Positions 1 through 6,626 of a DNA stretch of 30,273 bases are shown one piece after another (position 1 is the stretch's first letter; the number at the start of each line of letters is the position of its first letter). Source of the DNA: Phocaeicola_A sp964580305. Its GTDB lineage: Bacteria > Bacteroidota > Bacteroidia > Bacteroidales > Bacteroidaceae. A program made the position numbers and the translations under genes. The notes beneath the pieces are model-generated. The model was not told the origin of the DNA and searched no databases. It saw only the letters and a program-made list of their open reading frames with translations. The stretch is taken from contig CAZOKL010000014.1 of assembly GCA_964580305.1 (NCBI GenBank), forward strand, positions 1 to 30,273, in the 5' to 3' direction.

Positions 1-648
1 AAAGTCATCACGCCGGAACAACGCAACTTGACCTTCCTGAAAAGTATAGTAAAACGAATCTACGCCGCCATGCAACGCACCGAATACATGGTGTGCGAAC
101 AATATCCACAGATTACACCGTTCCTGGCACCGGAAGTGTACTTTATCCATGCGGAAGAGCTTCGCAGACTCTATCCGGACAAGAGTCCGAAGGAACGTGA
201 AAAACTCATTACACGACAACATCACACCGTGTTCATCATCGGCATCGGAGGGCCACTTGGTGACGGACAACCACACGACCTGCGCGCTCCCGACTATGAC
301 GACTATTCCAGCTTAAACGAAGAAGGATTTCAGGGCTTAAACGGCGACCTGCTCGTGTGGCACGACATACTTGACTGCCCCATCGAGCTCTCCTCCATGG
401 GTATTCGGGTTGACAAAGAAAGTCTTCTCCATCAACTTGCCCTTACGGGAAAAGAGGAGAGAAAATCACTATATTTCCACCGTCGTCTGCTCGAAGGTTC
501 ACTCCCGCTCAGCATTGGAGGAGGCATTGGACAGTCACGCCTGTGTATGATTTATCTGAGGAAAGCACACATCGGCGAAATCCAATCCAGCATCTGGCCG
601 AAAGAAATGCTGGAAGAATGCAATCAGTTAAACATCCCGCTGATCTAA
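1..648 (+). CDS. asnA: Aspartate-ammonia ligase AsnA, 3' part
   Basis: Ammonia-dependent asparagine synthetase, which makes L-asparagine from aspartate, ammonia and ATP in the cytoplasm. The reading frame is already open at base 1 and runs 215 codons to TAA at 646-648. The family is about 340 residues, so roughly the first 130 residues lie outside the window. The class II aminoacyl-tRNA-synthetase-like fold is recognisable from RTEYMV, FIIGIGG, DLRAPDYDDY, NGDLLVW, IELSSMGIRVD and the C-terminal SIGGGIGQSRLCM and RKAHIGEIQSSIWP motifs, which are typical of AsnA. The end agrees with the normal family end, so only the 5' side is cut. A strong terminator follows directly, so ung is probably transcribed separately. 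Confidence 0.96.
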   Translation, partial: KVITPEQRNLTFLKSIVKRIYAAMQRTEYMVCEQYPQITPFLAPEVYFIHAEELRRLYPDKSPKEREKLITRQHHTVFIIGIGGPLGDGQPHDLRAPDYDDYSSLNEEGFQGLNGDLLVWHDILDCPIELSSMGIRVDKESLLHQLALTGKEERKSLYFHRRLLEGSLPLSIGGGIGQSRLCMIYLRKAHIGEIQSSIWPKEMLEECNQLNIPLI

Positions 649-655
649 CTTCCGT

Positions 656-694
656 AATAGCCAAGAGTCAAAAACAGACTCTTGGCTATTATTT
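656..694 (+). terminator. Rho-independent-type terminator after asnA
   Basis: Perfect 14-bp inverted repeat, AATAGCCAAGAGTC (656-669) and GACTCTTGGCTATT (677-690), with a 7-nt A-rich loop, followed by ATTTTA. It starts 7 bases after the asnA stop codon. The stem is nearly symmetric, with A/T at both ends. Confidence 0.85.
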
Positions 695-753
695 TACGAA
701 GGAAAACAAGCACTTTTCAGTACGTGCACATTAGTACATCTGATTTTTCTTCG

Positions 754-761
754 TATGTTTG
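754..761 (+). promoter_or_regulatory. Candidate -7 promoter element for ung
   Basis: TATGTTTG matches the Bacteroides -7 consensus TAnnTTTG. It lies 26 bases before the ung start codon. No clear TTTG is present at the -33 position, so this is a half-site match only. Confidence 0.45.
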
Positions 762-787
762 TCACAAAACCAAACAAGTGAAAAGAC

Positions 788-1450
788 ATGAATGTACAAA
801 TCGAAGAGAGTTGGAAACAGCATCTGGCTCCAGAATTTGACAAAGACTATTTCATCAAACTGACAGACTTCGTACGCCGAGAATATGCCCAAGGCACCAT
901 TTATCCACCGGGAAGGCTCATATTCAATGCGTTCAACCTTTGCCCGTTTGATCACGTGAAAGTAATTATCATCGGACAAGACCCATATCATGGTCCCGGT
1001 CAAGCACATGGACTCTGTTTCTCCGTAAACGACGGAATCCCTTTTCCTCCTTCACTGGTAAACATTTTCAAGGAAATACATGACGATTTAGGTAAGCCTT
1101 TACCGACAAGCGGCAACCTGACACGCTGGGCTAAACAAGGCGTACTTCTGCTCAACGCCACTCTCACAGTGCGTGCCCACCAAGCAGGTTCACACCAACG
1201 TCAAGGATGGGAAGAGTTCACTGATGCCGCCATCCACGCATTGGCTGAAGAACGTGAACATCTGGTATTCATTCTCTGGGGGGCATATGCTCAGAAGAAA
1301 GGAGCTTTCATTAATCCTTCGCGTCACCTGGTACTGACATCTGCTCATCCCTCTCCCCTTTCAGCTCACAAAGGCTTCTTCGGGAACCATCATTTCAGCC
1401 AGGCCAACGCCTATCTGGAAGCACACAACGAAATCCCTATCGACTGGTAA
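788..1450 (+). CDS. ung: Uracil-DNA glycosylase, family 1 (Ung)
   Basis: Removes uracil from DNA to start base-excision repair. The protein is 220 residues, the normal family-1 length. The water-activating motif GQDPYHG is at residues 63-69, with the catalytic Asp at 65. The uracil-binding LLLNATLTVR stretch is around 120-129, and the DNA-intercalating loop HPSPLS is at 187-192 with its essential His. The start at 788 is preceded by AAAAGAC and follows a -7-like element at 754. A hairpin terminator lies downstream. It stands alone between two terminators. All key residues are present, so it should be active. Confidence 0.97.
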   Translation: MNVQIEESWKQHLAPEFDKDYFIKLTDFVRREYAQGTIYPPGRLIFNAFNLCPFDHVKVIIIGQDPYHGPGQAHGLCFSVNDGIPFPPSLVNIFKEIHDDLGKPLPTSGNLTRWAKQGVLLLNATLTVRAHQAGSHQRQGWEEFTDAAIHALAEEREHLVFILWGAYAQKKGAFINPSRHLVLTSAHPSPLSAHKGFFGNHHFSQANAYLEAHNEIPIDW

Positions 1451-1473
1451 GCACATATTTAGCTAATAACAAA

Positions 1474-1530
1474 AAAAGACAGACAGCATAATAATTGGAT
1501 TGTTTTTCCATCATCTGTTGTCTGTCTTTT
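1474..1530 (+). terminator. Terminator after ung
   Basis: A 15-bp stem with one mismatch is formed by AAAAGACAGACAGCA (1474-1488) and TGTTGTCTGTCTTTT (1516-1530), separated by a 27-nt loop. The right arm ends in TTTT. It begins 23 bases after the ung stop. The A-rich and T-rich flanks would also allow termination from the opposite strand. Confidence 0.75.
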
Positions 1531-1587
1531 CATTATAATACTTTCAGGCCGTTATACATATCCTCCCGAGCCTACCAAAGGCAAGGA

Positions 1588-1653
1588 CGGACTCCAGGGC
1601 GTGTTCGAGCGGAGTCTAGGGCGGGCAAGCACGGAGTCTAGGGTAAGGTCATG
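1588..1653 (+). repeat. 22-bp-period tandem repeat, site A
   Basis: Three consecutive units of exactly 22 bp start at 1588, 1610 and 1632. They begin CGGACTCCAGGGCG, CGGAGTCTAGGGCG and CGGAGTCTAGGGTA, followed by a more variable GNNNNAG-type tail. The array is preceded by GGCAAGGACGGA. The same layout, flanking word and period recur at 9892-9957 and 16590-16677. It lies in the gap between the convergent ung and ribB genes and has no coding frame of its own. Confidence 0.7.
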
Positions 1654-1668
1654 TGGATGAAACCGCGG

Positions 1669-2289
1669 TCAACGGCCTGTACGCATGCGGAAATCCACTA
1701 ATTCTGCAATTGAGATAACTTTGAGCCCGAAGCGTTCGCCCAATTCCAGCAGTTGCGGCAAACGGGCCATTGTGCCGTCGGCATTCATCACCTCAATGAG
1801 CGCTCCTGCGGGCCTCAATCCGGCCAGCCGAGCCATATCGATGGCTGCTTCCGTGTGTCCATTGCGCCCCAGCACACCATTCTCGTGGGCATACAGCGGA
1901 CAGATGTGTCCCGGACGTCCGAAATCGTCAGCCTTGTAGGCCGGGTCGCTCAGCGCCAGGATGGTTGCCGCACGGTCATGTGCAGAAACTCCTGTGGCGC
2001 AGCCGTGTCCCAACAGGTCGACCGTCACAGTGAATGGAGTGCCAAGCAGCGATGTGTTGCGTTGGGTCATCGGTTCAAGCTCCAGTTCGCGACAGCGCTG
2101 TTTGGTGAGCGGTGCGCAGAGCACCCCTCTTCCCTGAGTCACCATGAAGTTAACAATTTCTGGCGTTATCTTTTCGGCAGCCACGATGAAGTCTCCTTCG
2201 TTTTCCCGGTTCTCGTCATCGACCACTATGATTACTTTGCCGGCCTTGATTTCTTCAATGCCTTCTTCGATTGAGCTTAATCTGTTCAT
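1669..2289 (-). CDS. ribB: 3,4-dihydroxy-2-butanone 4-phosphate synthase, single-domain
   Basis: Converts ribulose 5-phosphate to 3,4-dihydroxy-2-butanone 4-phosphate, the four-carbon precursor of riboflavin. The 206-residue protein has the acidic loop DDENRENEGDF near the N-terminus, GVLCAPL, the TGVSAHDRAATI motif and the signature GHTEAAIDMARLAGL. The chosen start is the ATG at 2289. The frame stays open upstream, but that extension has no family similarity and overlaps the end of ilvC. Many Bacteroidales carry the bifunctional RibBA of about 400 residues. Here the frame closes right after the RibB domain, and no GTP cyclohydrolase II domain is found before ung. RibA must therefore be encoded elsewhere. 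A -7/-33-like promoter lies just upstream. Confidence 0.94.
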   Translation of the reverse strand: MNRLSSIEEGIEEIKAGKVIIVVDDENRENEGDFIVAAEKITPEIVNFMVTQGRGVLCAPLTKQRCRELELEPMTQRNTSLLGTPFTVTVDLLGHGCATGVSAHDRAATILALSDPAYKADDFGRPGHICPLYAHENGVLGRNGHTEAAIDMARLAGLRPAGALIEVMNADGTMARLPQLLELGERFGLKVISIAELVDFRMRTGR

Positions 2290-2319
2290 TATTCTGTTTC
2301 CCTTTGTTTTTTGCTGGGG

Positions 2320-2349
2320 CAAAGATACGTAGTTTTTAATGAGTACAAG
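2320..2349 (-). promoter_or_regulatory. Candidate promoter of ribB
   Basis: On the minus strand TATCTTTG (plus coordinates 2320-2327) matches TAnnTTTG. A CTTG at 2346-2349 sits 18 nt upstream as a partial -33 element. The -7 element ends 30 bases before the ribB ATG. It lies downstream of the ilvC terminator, which supports independent transcription of ribB. Confidence 0.55.
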
Positions 2350-2413
2350 CTGAAAGGCTTCACAAACTTGTGCCAGGGCCATGCTCCCTGCCGTTTGGTT
2401 CGGGATAATGCAT

Positions 2414-2457
2414 AAAGGCCACCCGACGGACACAATTTGTTCCGCGGGTGGCCTTTT
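2414..2457 (-). terminator. Terminator after ilvC
   Basis: The arms are AAAGGCCACCC (2414-2424) and GGGTGGCCTTTT (2446-2457), with a further partly paired CGG/CCG inside. It lies 23 bases beyond the ilvC stop codon, on the minus strand. The T-run in that direction is short (GGCCTTTATG), so efficiency is uncertain. It marks the end of the ilv operon. Confidence 0.75.
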
Positions 2458-2479
2458 GTAAGTAAGTGCAGGGAGACTA

Positions 2480-3523
2480 TCAGTTGTTTTCCGGACGGAG
2501 TTTGCGAACCACTGCACCCGTCTGCCACATTTCGCTTTCGCGCAACTGACGGAGTTCTTCGTTCAGTTTCTCACGATAATCCGGCTGAGAATTGGAGTCG
2601 ATGGAGCGTTGAGCTTCCTCGCCGGATGCGACTGATTGGTAAAGCTTCTCGAACACCGGTTTGGTGGCATCGTGGAACGGACCCATCCAGTCAAGAGCAC
2701 CACGCTGTGCCGTCGTGGAGCAGTTGGCATACATCCAGTCCATGCCTTTAGCTGCAAAGAGCGGCATAAGTGACTGAGTGAGCTCTTCCACTGTCTCGTT
2801 GAATGCTTCTGACGGAGTGTGTCCGTGTTGGCGCAGTGTTTCATATTGTGCCAAGAGCAAGCCTTGGATGGCACCCATCAAGGTTCCGCGTTCACCGGTC
2901 AGGTCAGAGTAAACTTCACGCTTGAAAGTAGTCTCGAACAAGTAGCCAGAACCGACGCCGATGCCCAATGCGATGACACGCTCATAAGCACGTCCAGTAG
3001 CATCCTGGTAGATGGCGTATGAAGAGTTCAGGCCTCTACCTTCAAGAAACATGGTACGAAGTGAAGTACCCGAGCCTTTGGGAGCCACCATGATGACATC
3101 TACATCAGCTGGAGGAACGATGCCTGTACGGTCACTGTAGGTGATGGCAAATCCGTGTGAGAAGTAGAGTGCCTTTCCTGCTGTCAGATACTTTTTGATG
3201 GTGGGCCAACAAGCTATCTGTGCTGCGTCAGAGAGGAGCACCTCAATGATGGTTGCGCGTTCGCAGGCTTCTTCAATGCTGAAGAGTGTTTCTCCCGGAA
3301 CCCAACCGTCGGCCACAGCCTTGTCATAAGTCTTTCCAGCGCGTTGCCCGACAATGACATTGAAACCGTTGTCACGCAGGTTGAGTGATTGTCCGGGGCC
3401 TTGTACACCATAGCCAATGACGGCGATGGTCTCATTCTTTAATACTTCACGTGCCTTTTCCAAAGAAAACTCTTCGCGGGTTACGACGTTCTCGATTACC
3501 CCGCCAAAATTCATTTGTGCCAT
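2480..3523 (-). CDS. ilvC: Ketol-acid reductoisomerase
   Basis: NADPH- and Mg-dependent enzyme that turns acetolactate or acetohydroxybutyrate into the dihydroxy acid, the second common step of Ile/Val synthesis. The protein is 347 residues, the class I length. The Rossmann nucleotide loop GYGVQGPGQ is at residues 37-45. The knotted C-terminal domain shows the Mg-binding DLTGERGTLMGAIQG stretch and the ALDWMGPF region. It is the last gene of the ilv operon, separated from the thioesterase gene by 69 bases that contain a hairpin. A terminator follows. The start MAQMNFGG agrees with Bacteroidales homologues as I remember them. Confidence 0.97.
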   Translation of the reverse strand: MAQMNFGGVIENVVTREEFSLEKAREVLKNETIAVIGYGVQGPGQSLNLRDNGFNVIVGQRAGKTYDKAVADGWVPGETLFSIEEACERATIIEVLLSDAAQIACWPTIKKYLTAGKALYFSHGFAITYSDRTGIVPPADVDVIMVAPKGSGTSLRTMFLEGRGLNSSYAIYQDATGRAYERVIALGIGVGSGYLFETTFKREVYSDLTGERGTLMGAIQGLLLAQYETLRQHGHTPSEAFNETVEELTQSLMPLFAAKGMDWMYANCSTTAQRGALDWMGPFHDATKPVFEKLYQSVASGEEAQRSIDSNSQPDYREKLNEELRQLRESEMWQTGAVVRKLRPENN

Positions 3524-3547
3524 TTGCTTAATTGTTTTTGTTGTTGC

Positions 3548-3574
3548 ACATGCCGCAAGGTCTTTACGGCATGT
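3548..3574 (-). other. Intergenic hairpin upstream of ilvC
   Basis: Perfect 8-bp inverted repeat ACATGCCG / CGGCATGT with an 11-nt loop, between the thioesterase stop and the ilvC start. On the minus strand it is followed by GCAACAACAAAAAC, with no T-run, so it does not look like a terminator. It could be an mRNA processing or stability element that sets ilvC levels apart from the upstream genes. Confidence 0.5.
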
Positions 3575-3592
3575 TCGTTTAAAATTATATGG

Positions 3593-4336
3593 TTATTTGA
3601 ATCTCATTTTGCTGCGGCAGACCACGTCGCTGCCGTTCTTTTTCACTGCAATGTCATACTCCTGTTCAGCTTTCTGTTCGCGGAAGAAAGAGAGTGTGTC
3701 ACCGTAGTAGCTTTCTGCCGAATAGGCCATTTCGAAGCGGTCAATGTGACGGTCTCTAAACTGTTCGATGGGGAACAAGTTCAGTATGTGTTCGATGTAC
3801 TTGATGCTGTTCATGTGACCGTTGACATCGATGTCGCTGTAGACCACACGATGCTCTCCGATAATGGTGGCGTTGTCCACTTTGATATGTCCGGGTTTGC
3901 CAATAGGACACTCCTTGTCGTTGCAGATGTAGTCGGTGATATGCCCGCCATACAAGGAAAACAAATCAGCCGGCTTACGTGTTTTCATGTCTATCATGGC
4001 CCAGATGGAGCGGGCATATCCCATGGGAATCCCCTCTGCATCGAGGATGGCGAAGTTTCTGTTTGTGAACAGCCGATAGACGTTCTCGACCCACGTCTGG
4101 ATGGAAAACTTTTCATACTGCAAGGGCATGCGTTTCAGCTCAATGGCTAACCGTGACAACACCCATGTGTAATGGATGTTGTTCAGCTTTTTCATGCCAA
4201 AACCACGTTCTTCGGCATGAAAGCCGGCGCAATTGAGCAAATGATTACCCAAGACACCCATGGTCAACTGTCCCGTGAAATCGACATGGAACGGTTCGGC
4301 AACGAAGTGGTAAGTCCCTATTTTCTCCGTATTCAT
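3593..4336 (-). CDS. Acyl-ACP thioesterase (hotdog fold)
   Basis: Hydrolyses acyl-acyl carrier protein to free fatty acid. The 247-residue protein has the double-hotdog layout of bacterial FatA/FatB-like thioesterases: an N-terminal hotdog with FTGQLTMGVLGNHLLNCAG and a second one with the DVNGHMNSIKYIEHILN motif at residues 170-186, where the Asn/His residues of the active site lie. The start at 4336 lies 7 bases after the ilvN stop. A longer frame up to 4498 would overlap ilvN and has no family similarity. It sits in the middle of the ilv operon, which suggests a link between branched-chain 2-oxo-acid supply and membrane or branched fatty acid metabolism. As I recall, the same placement occurs in other Bacteroides genomes. 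Substrate chain length cannot be read from sequence. Confidence 0.9.
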   Translation of the reverse strand: MNTEKIGTYHFVAEPFHVDFTGQLTMGVLGNHLLNCAGFHAEERGFGMKKLNNIHYTWVLSRLAIELKRMPLQYEKFSIQTWVENVYRLFTNRNFAILDAEGIPMGYARSIWAMIDMKTRKPADLFSLYGGHITDYICNDKECPIGKPGHIKVDNATIIGEHRVVYSDIDVNGHMNSIKYIEHILNLFPIEQFRDRHIDRFEMAYSAESYYGDTLSFFREQKAEQEYDIAVKKNGSDVVCRSKMRFK

Positions 4337-4343
4337 TACCAGG

Positions 4344-4892
4344 TTATTTGATGCGACGATGTTTCTCCGCACGTTCGGCCAGGTATTCATTGACACGCTC
4401 CACACAGCTCTTTGTGATGGCAACCCGTCCCGAGCGGACAAACTGCAAGACGCACCCCAGTGATTGCAACTCACTGTTGAGTGCGGTGATTTCGTCACTC
4501 ATACCGGTTTTCTTCACGATGGAGTATACAGGATTGACTTCCACGATGCTCGCACCATAGCGACGAATAACTTTGGATATGTAAGTATCACTTTCCAATT
4601 TGGGTGTGGACAGCTTGTAGAGTGCGATTTCGTGGTAGAAGATTTCATTGTCTGTGAAGTAATGAGCTTGGATTACTTCAATCTTCTTTTCGATTTGTTT
4701 CACCACTTTCATGATGGTCTCTTCATCCGTCCATGCCGTGATGGTGTATTTGTGGATGCCTTGTATGGATGATGCCGAAACATTCAGGCTTTCGATGTTG
4801 ATCTGTCTGCGGGTAAACACAGCCGTGATCTGGTTAAGCAATCCGGCGATGTTTTCTGAATAGACAATCAGTGTATAGAGTGTTTTTTCCAT
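4344..4892 (-). CDS. ilvN: Acetolactate synthase small (regulatory) subunit
   Basis: Regulatory subunit of acetohydroxyacid synthase, expected to mediate valine feedback inhibition. The 182-residue protein opens with an ACT domain (TLIVYSENIAGLLNQITAVFTRR, with INIESLNVSAS following at residues 31-41), continues with a second ALYKL...VIRRYGASIVEVNP domain, and ends with the family-typical GVLQFVRSGRVAI-like stretch. It is 15 bases downstream of ilvB and 7 bases upstream of the thioesterase gene, so the subunits are co-transcribed. The larger-than-70-residue architecture matches the ilvH/ilvN long type. Confidence 0.95.
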   Translation of the reverse strand: MEKTLYTLIVYSENIAGLLNQITAVFTRRQINIESLNVSASSIQGIHKYTITAWTDEETIMKVVKQIEKKIEVIQAHYFTDNEIFYHEIALYKLSTPKLESDTYISKVIRRYGASIVEVNPVYSIVKKTGMSDEITALNSELQSLGCVLQFVRSGRVAITKSCVERVNEYLAERAEKHRRIK

Positions 4893-4907
4893 TGTTTATT
4901 CTCCTTA

Positions 4908-6605
4908 TTAGCATTCAAGCAACATTTCGTTGACGGTTCCTCCCGGTGGGGTCATGGGCAACACATTGCCTTCCTCAATGACGGCCACTTCGAGCAAGAA
5001 GGGTCCGTCGGTCGTTAGCATGCGTTCAATGGCACTGGCCAGATCTTCGCGTCGTTCCACCACTTGTGACGGAATGCCGTATGCTTCGGCAATCTTCGTA
5101 TAGTCCGGATTCAGCATCGGCGTGAAAGAATAGCGCCGGTTGAAGAACATGGCTTGCCATTGTCGCACATTGCCCAGATAGTTGTTGTTGAGCAGGATGA
5201 TTTTCACCGGGGCATGCTGCTCCATGATGGTGCCCAGCTCCTGGATGCTCATTTGGAGTCCGCCGTCGCCCATGATGGCGCACACCAAACGCTCGGGAGC
5301 ACCGAATGTGGCACCCACGGCTGCGGGGAGTCCGAATCCCATCGTACCCAATCCGCCTGAGGTGACAATGCTCCGTTTCTGTTGATACTTGAAGTAACGA
5401 GCTGACAACATTTGATTCTGTCCCACATCAGTCACCAAGATGGCTTGGTGGTTTGTGGCTTCACTCACTGCATGTGCCACTTCTCCCATCTTGAGCGGGC
5501 CTTCTCCCGGGAACACCTCCGGTTCGATGACGTAAGTATACTCTTGTTCTTCATAGGGTTTGAAACTGTCAATCCAACCGGTGTGCTGTGCTTCGTGAAT
5601 ACGTGCAGTGAGTTCGCGCAGGGTCTGTTTGCAGTCGCCCAGCACCGGTACGTCAACCTTCACATTTTTGTTTATCTCTGCCGGATCGATGTCCATGTGG
5701 ATGATTTTTGCCTGCCGTGCATACGTTTCCAGATTACCTGTAACACGGTCGTCAAACCGCATGCCGATGGCAATCAGCACATCGCACTCGTTGGTCTTCA
5801 CATTCGGACCAAGATTGCCGTGCATGCCCAGCATGCCTTTGTTCAATCGATGGTCGGAAGGGATGTCTGAAAGTCCCATCAATGTGGCGCCACAAGGAAT
5901 ATCGGCTTTCTCCAGGAAAGCCAGCAACTCCTCACGTGCATTGCCCAACTCCACACCCTGACCAATCAGAGCAAAAGGTCGTTGGGCTGCATCTATGAGC
6001 CGGGCGGCTTCGTCAAGTGCGGCCTCGTCCATGTCGGGCACAGGCACATAGCTGCGAATATAATCTATGTCAATCGGTTCGTAGTCGAAAGTCTCTACTT
6101 GGGCATTTTTGGCGAAGTCAAGCACTACGGGACCCGGGCGTCCGCTCCTGGCAATGTAGAATGCTTTGGCCACGGCCATGGGGACATCTTCGGCACGGCG
6201 GATTTGGTAGCTCCATTTTGTGATAGGTTGCGTCACGCCCACAAGGTCGACTTCCTGAAAAGCGTCAGAACCCAACATTGAAATACCTACCTGGCCAGCA
6301 ATGACAATAATGGGTGTGCTGTCAATCATCGCGTCGGCTATGCCGGTTACGGTGTTTGTCGCACCCGGACCGCTCGTTACCAAGCAAACCCCCACTTTGC
6401 CCGACACGCGGGCATAACCCTCGGCAGCATGAGTGGCCGCCTGTTCGTGACGCACCAATATGTGGTTCAGTTGTTTCGTATGGTCGTACAGAGCATCAAA
6501 CACGGGCATTATTGACCCTCCCGGATAGCCGAAGAGGGTGGTCACTCCGTGGTGTTCAAGCGAACGCATCAATGCTTCTGCACCCGTAATTCGTTCTTTA
6601 GTCAT
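4908..6605 (-). CDS. ilvB: Acetolactate synthase large (catalytic) subunit
   Basis: Thiamine-diphosphate- and FAD-dependent enzyme that condenses two pyruvates (or pyruvate and 2-oxobutyrate) in the first common step of valine, leucine and isoleucine synthesis. The 565-residue protein shows FGYPGGSIMP near the N-terminus, the RHEQAATHAAEGYAR segment holding the catalytic Glu, the SGPGATN loop, and the C-terminal ThDP motif GDGGLQMSIQEL followed by NNNYLGNVRQWQ. The FAD-binding middle domain is intact. It lies 21 bases after ilvD and 15 bases before ilvN. Confidence 0.97.
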   Translation of the reverse strand: MTKERITGAEALMRSLEHHGVTTLFGYPGGSIMPVFDALYDHTKQLNHILVRHEQAATHAAEGYARVSGKVGVCLVTSGPGATNTVTGIADAMIDSTPIIVIAGQVGISMLGSDAFQEVDLVGVTQPITKWSYQIRRAEDVPMAVAKAFYIARSGRPGPVVLDFAKNAQVETFDYEPIDIDYIRSYVPVPDMDEAALDEAARLIDAAQRPFALIGQGVELGNAREELLAFLEKADIPCGATLMGLSDIPSDHRLNKGMLGMHGNLGPNVKTNECDVLIAIGMRFDDRVTGNLETYARQAKIIHMDIDPAEINKNVKVDVPVLGDCKQTLRELTARIHEAQHTGWIDSFKPYEEQEYTYVIEPEVFPGEGPLKMGEVAHAVSEATNHQAILVTDVGQNQMLSARYFKYQQKRSIVTSGGLGTMGFGLPAAVGATFGAPERLVCAIMGDGGLQMSIQELGTIMEQHAPVKIILLNNNYLGNVRQWQAMFFNRRYSFTPMLNPDYTKIAEAYGIPSQVVERREDLASAIERMLTTDGPFLLEVAVIEEGNVLPMTPPGGTVNEMLLEC

Positions 6606-6626
6606 AGTCGTATATCTATACTCGTT

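Noticed and set aside
1588..1653. CRISPR array
   Set aside because: The units are contiguous 22-bp imperfect copies without spacers, and no cas genes are present.
1451..1668. A missing GTP cyclohydrolase II half of RibBA, lost by frameshift
   Set aside because: No frame in this stretch resembles the cyclohydrolase domain. It contains the ung terminator and the repeat array, so a simple frameshift is excluded.
2290..2479. FMN riboswitch upstream of ribB
   Set aside because: The distance from the predicted start site to the ATG is only about 25 bases, and the conserved riboswitch core is absent.
2290..2517. N-terminal extension of ribB up to 2517
   Set aside because: The extension overlaps ilvC and crosses the ilvC terminator and the ribB promoter. 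RibB similarity begins at the ATG at 2289.
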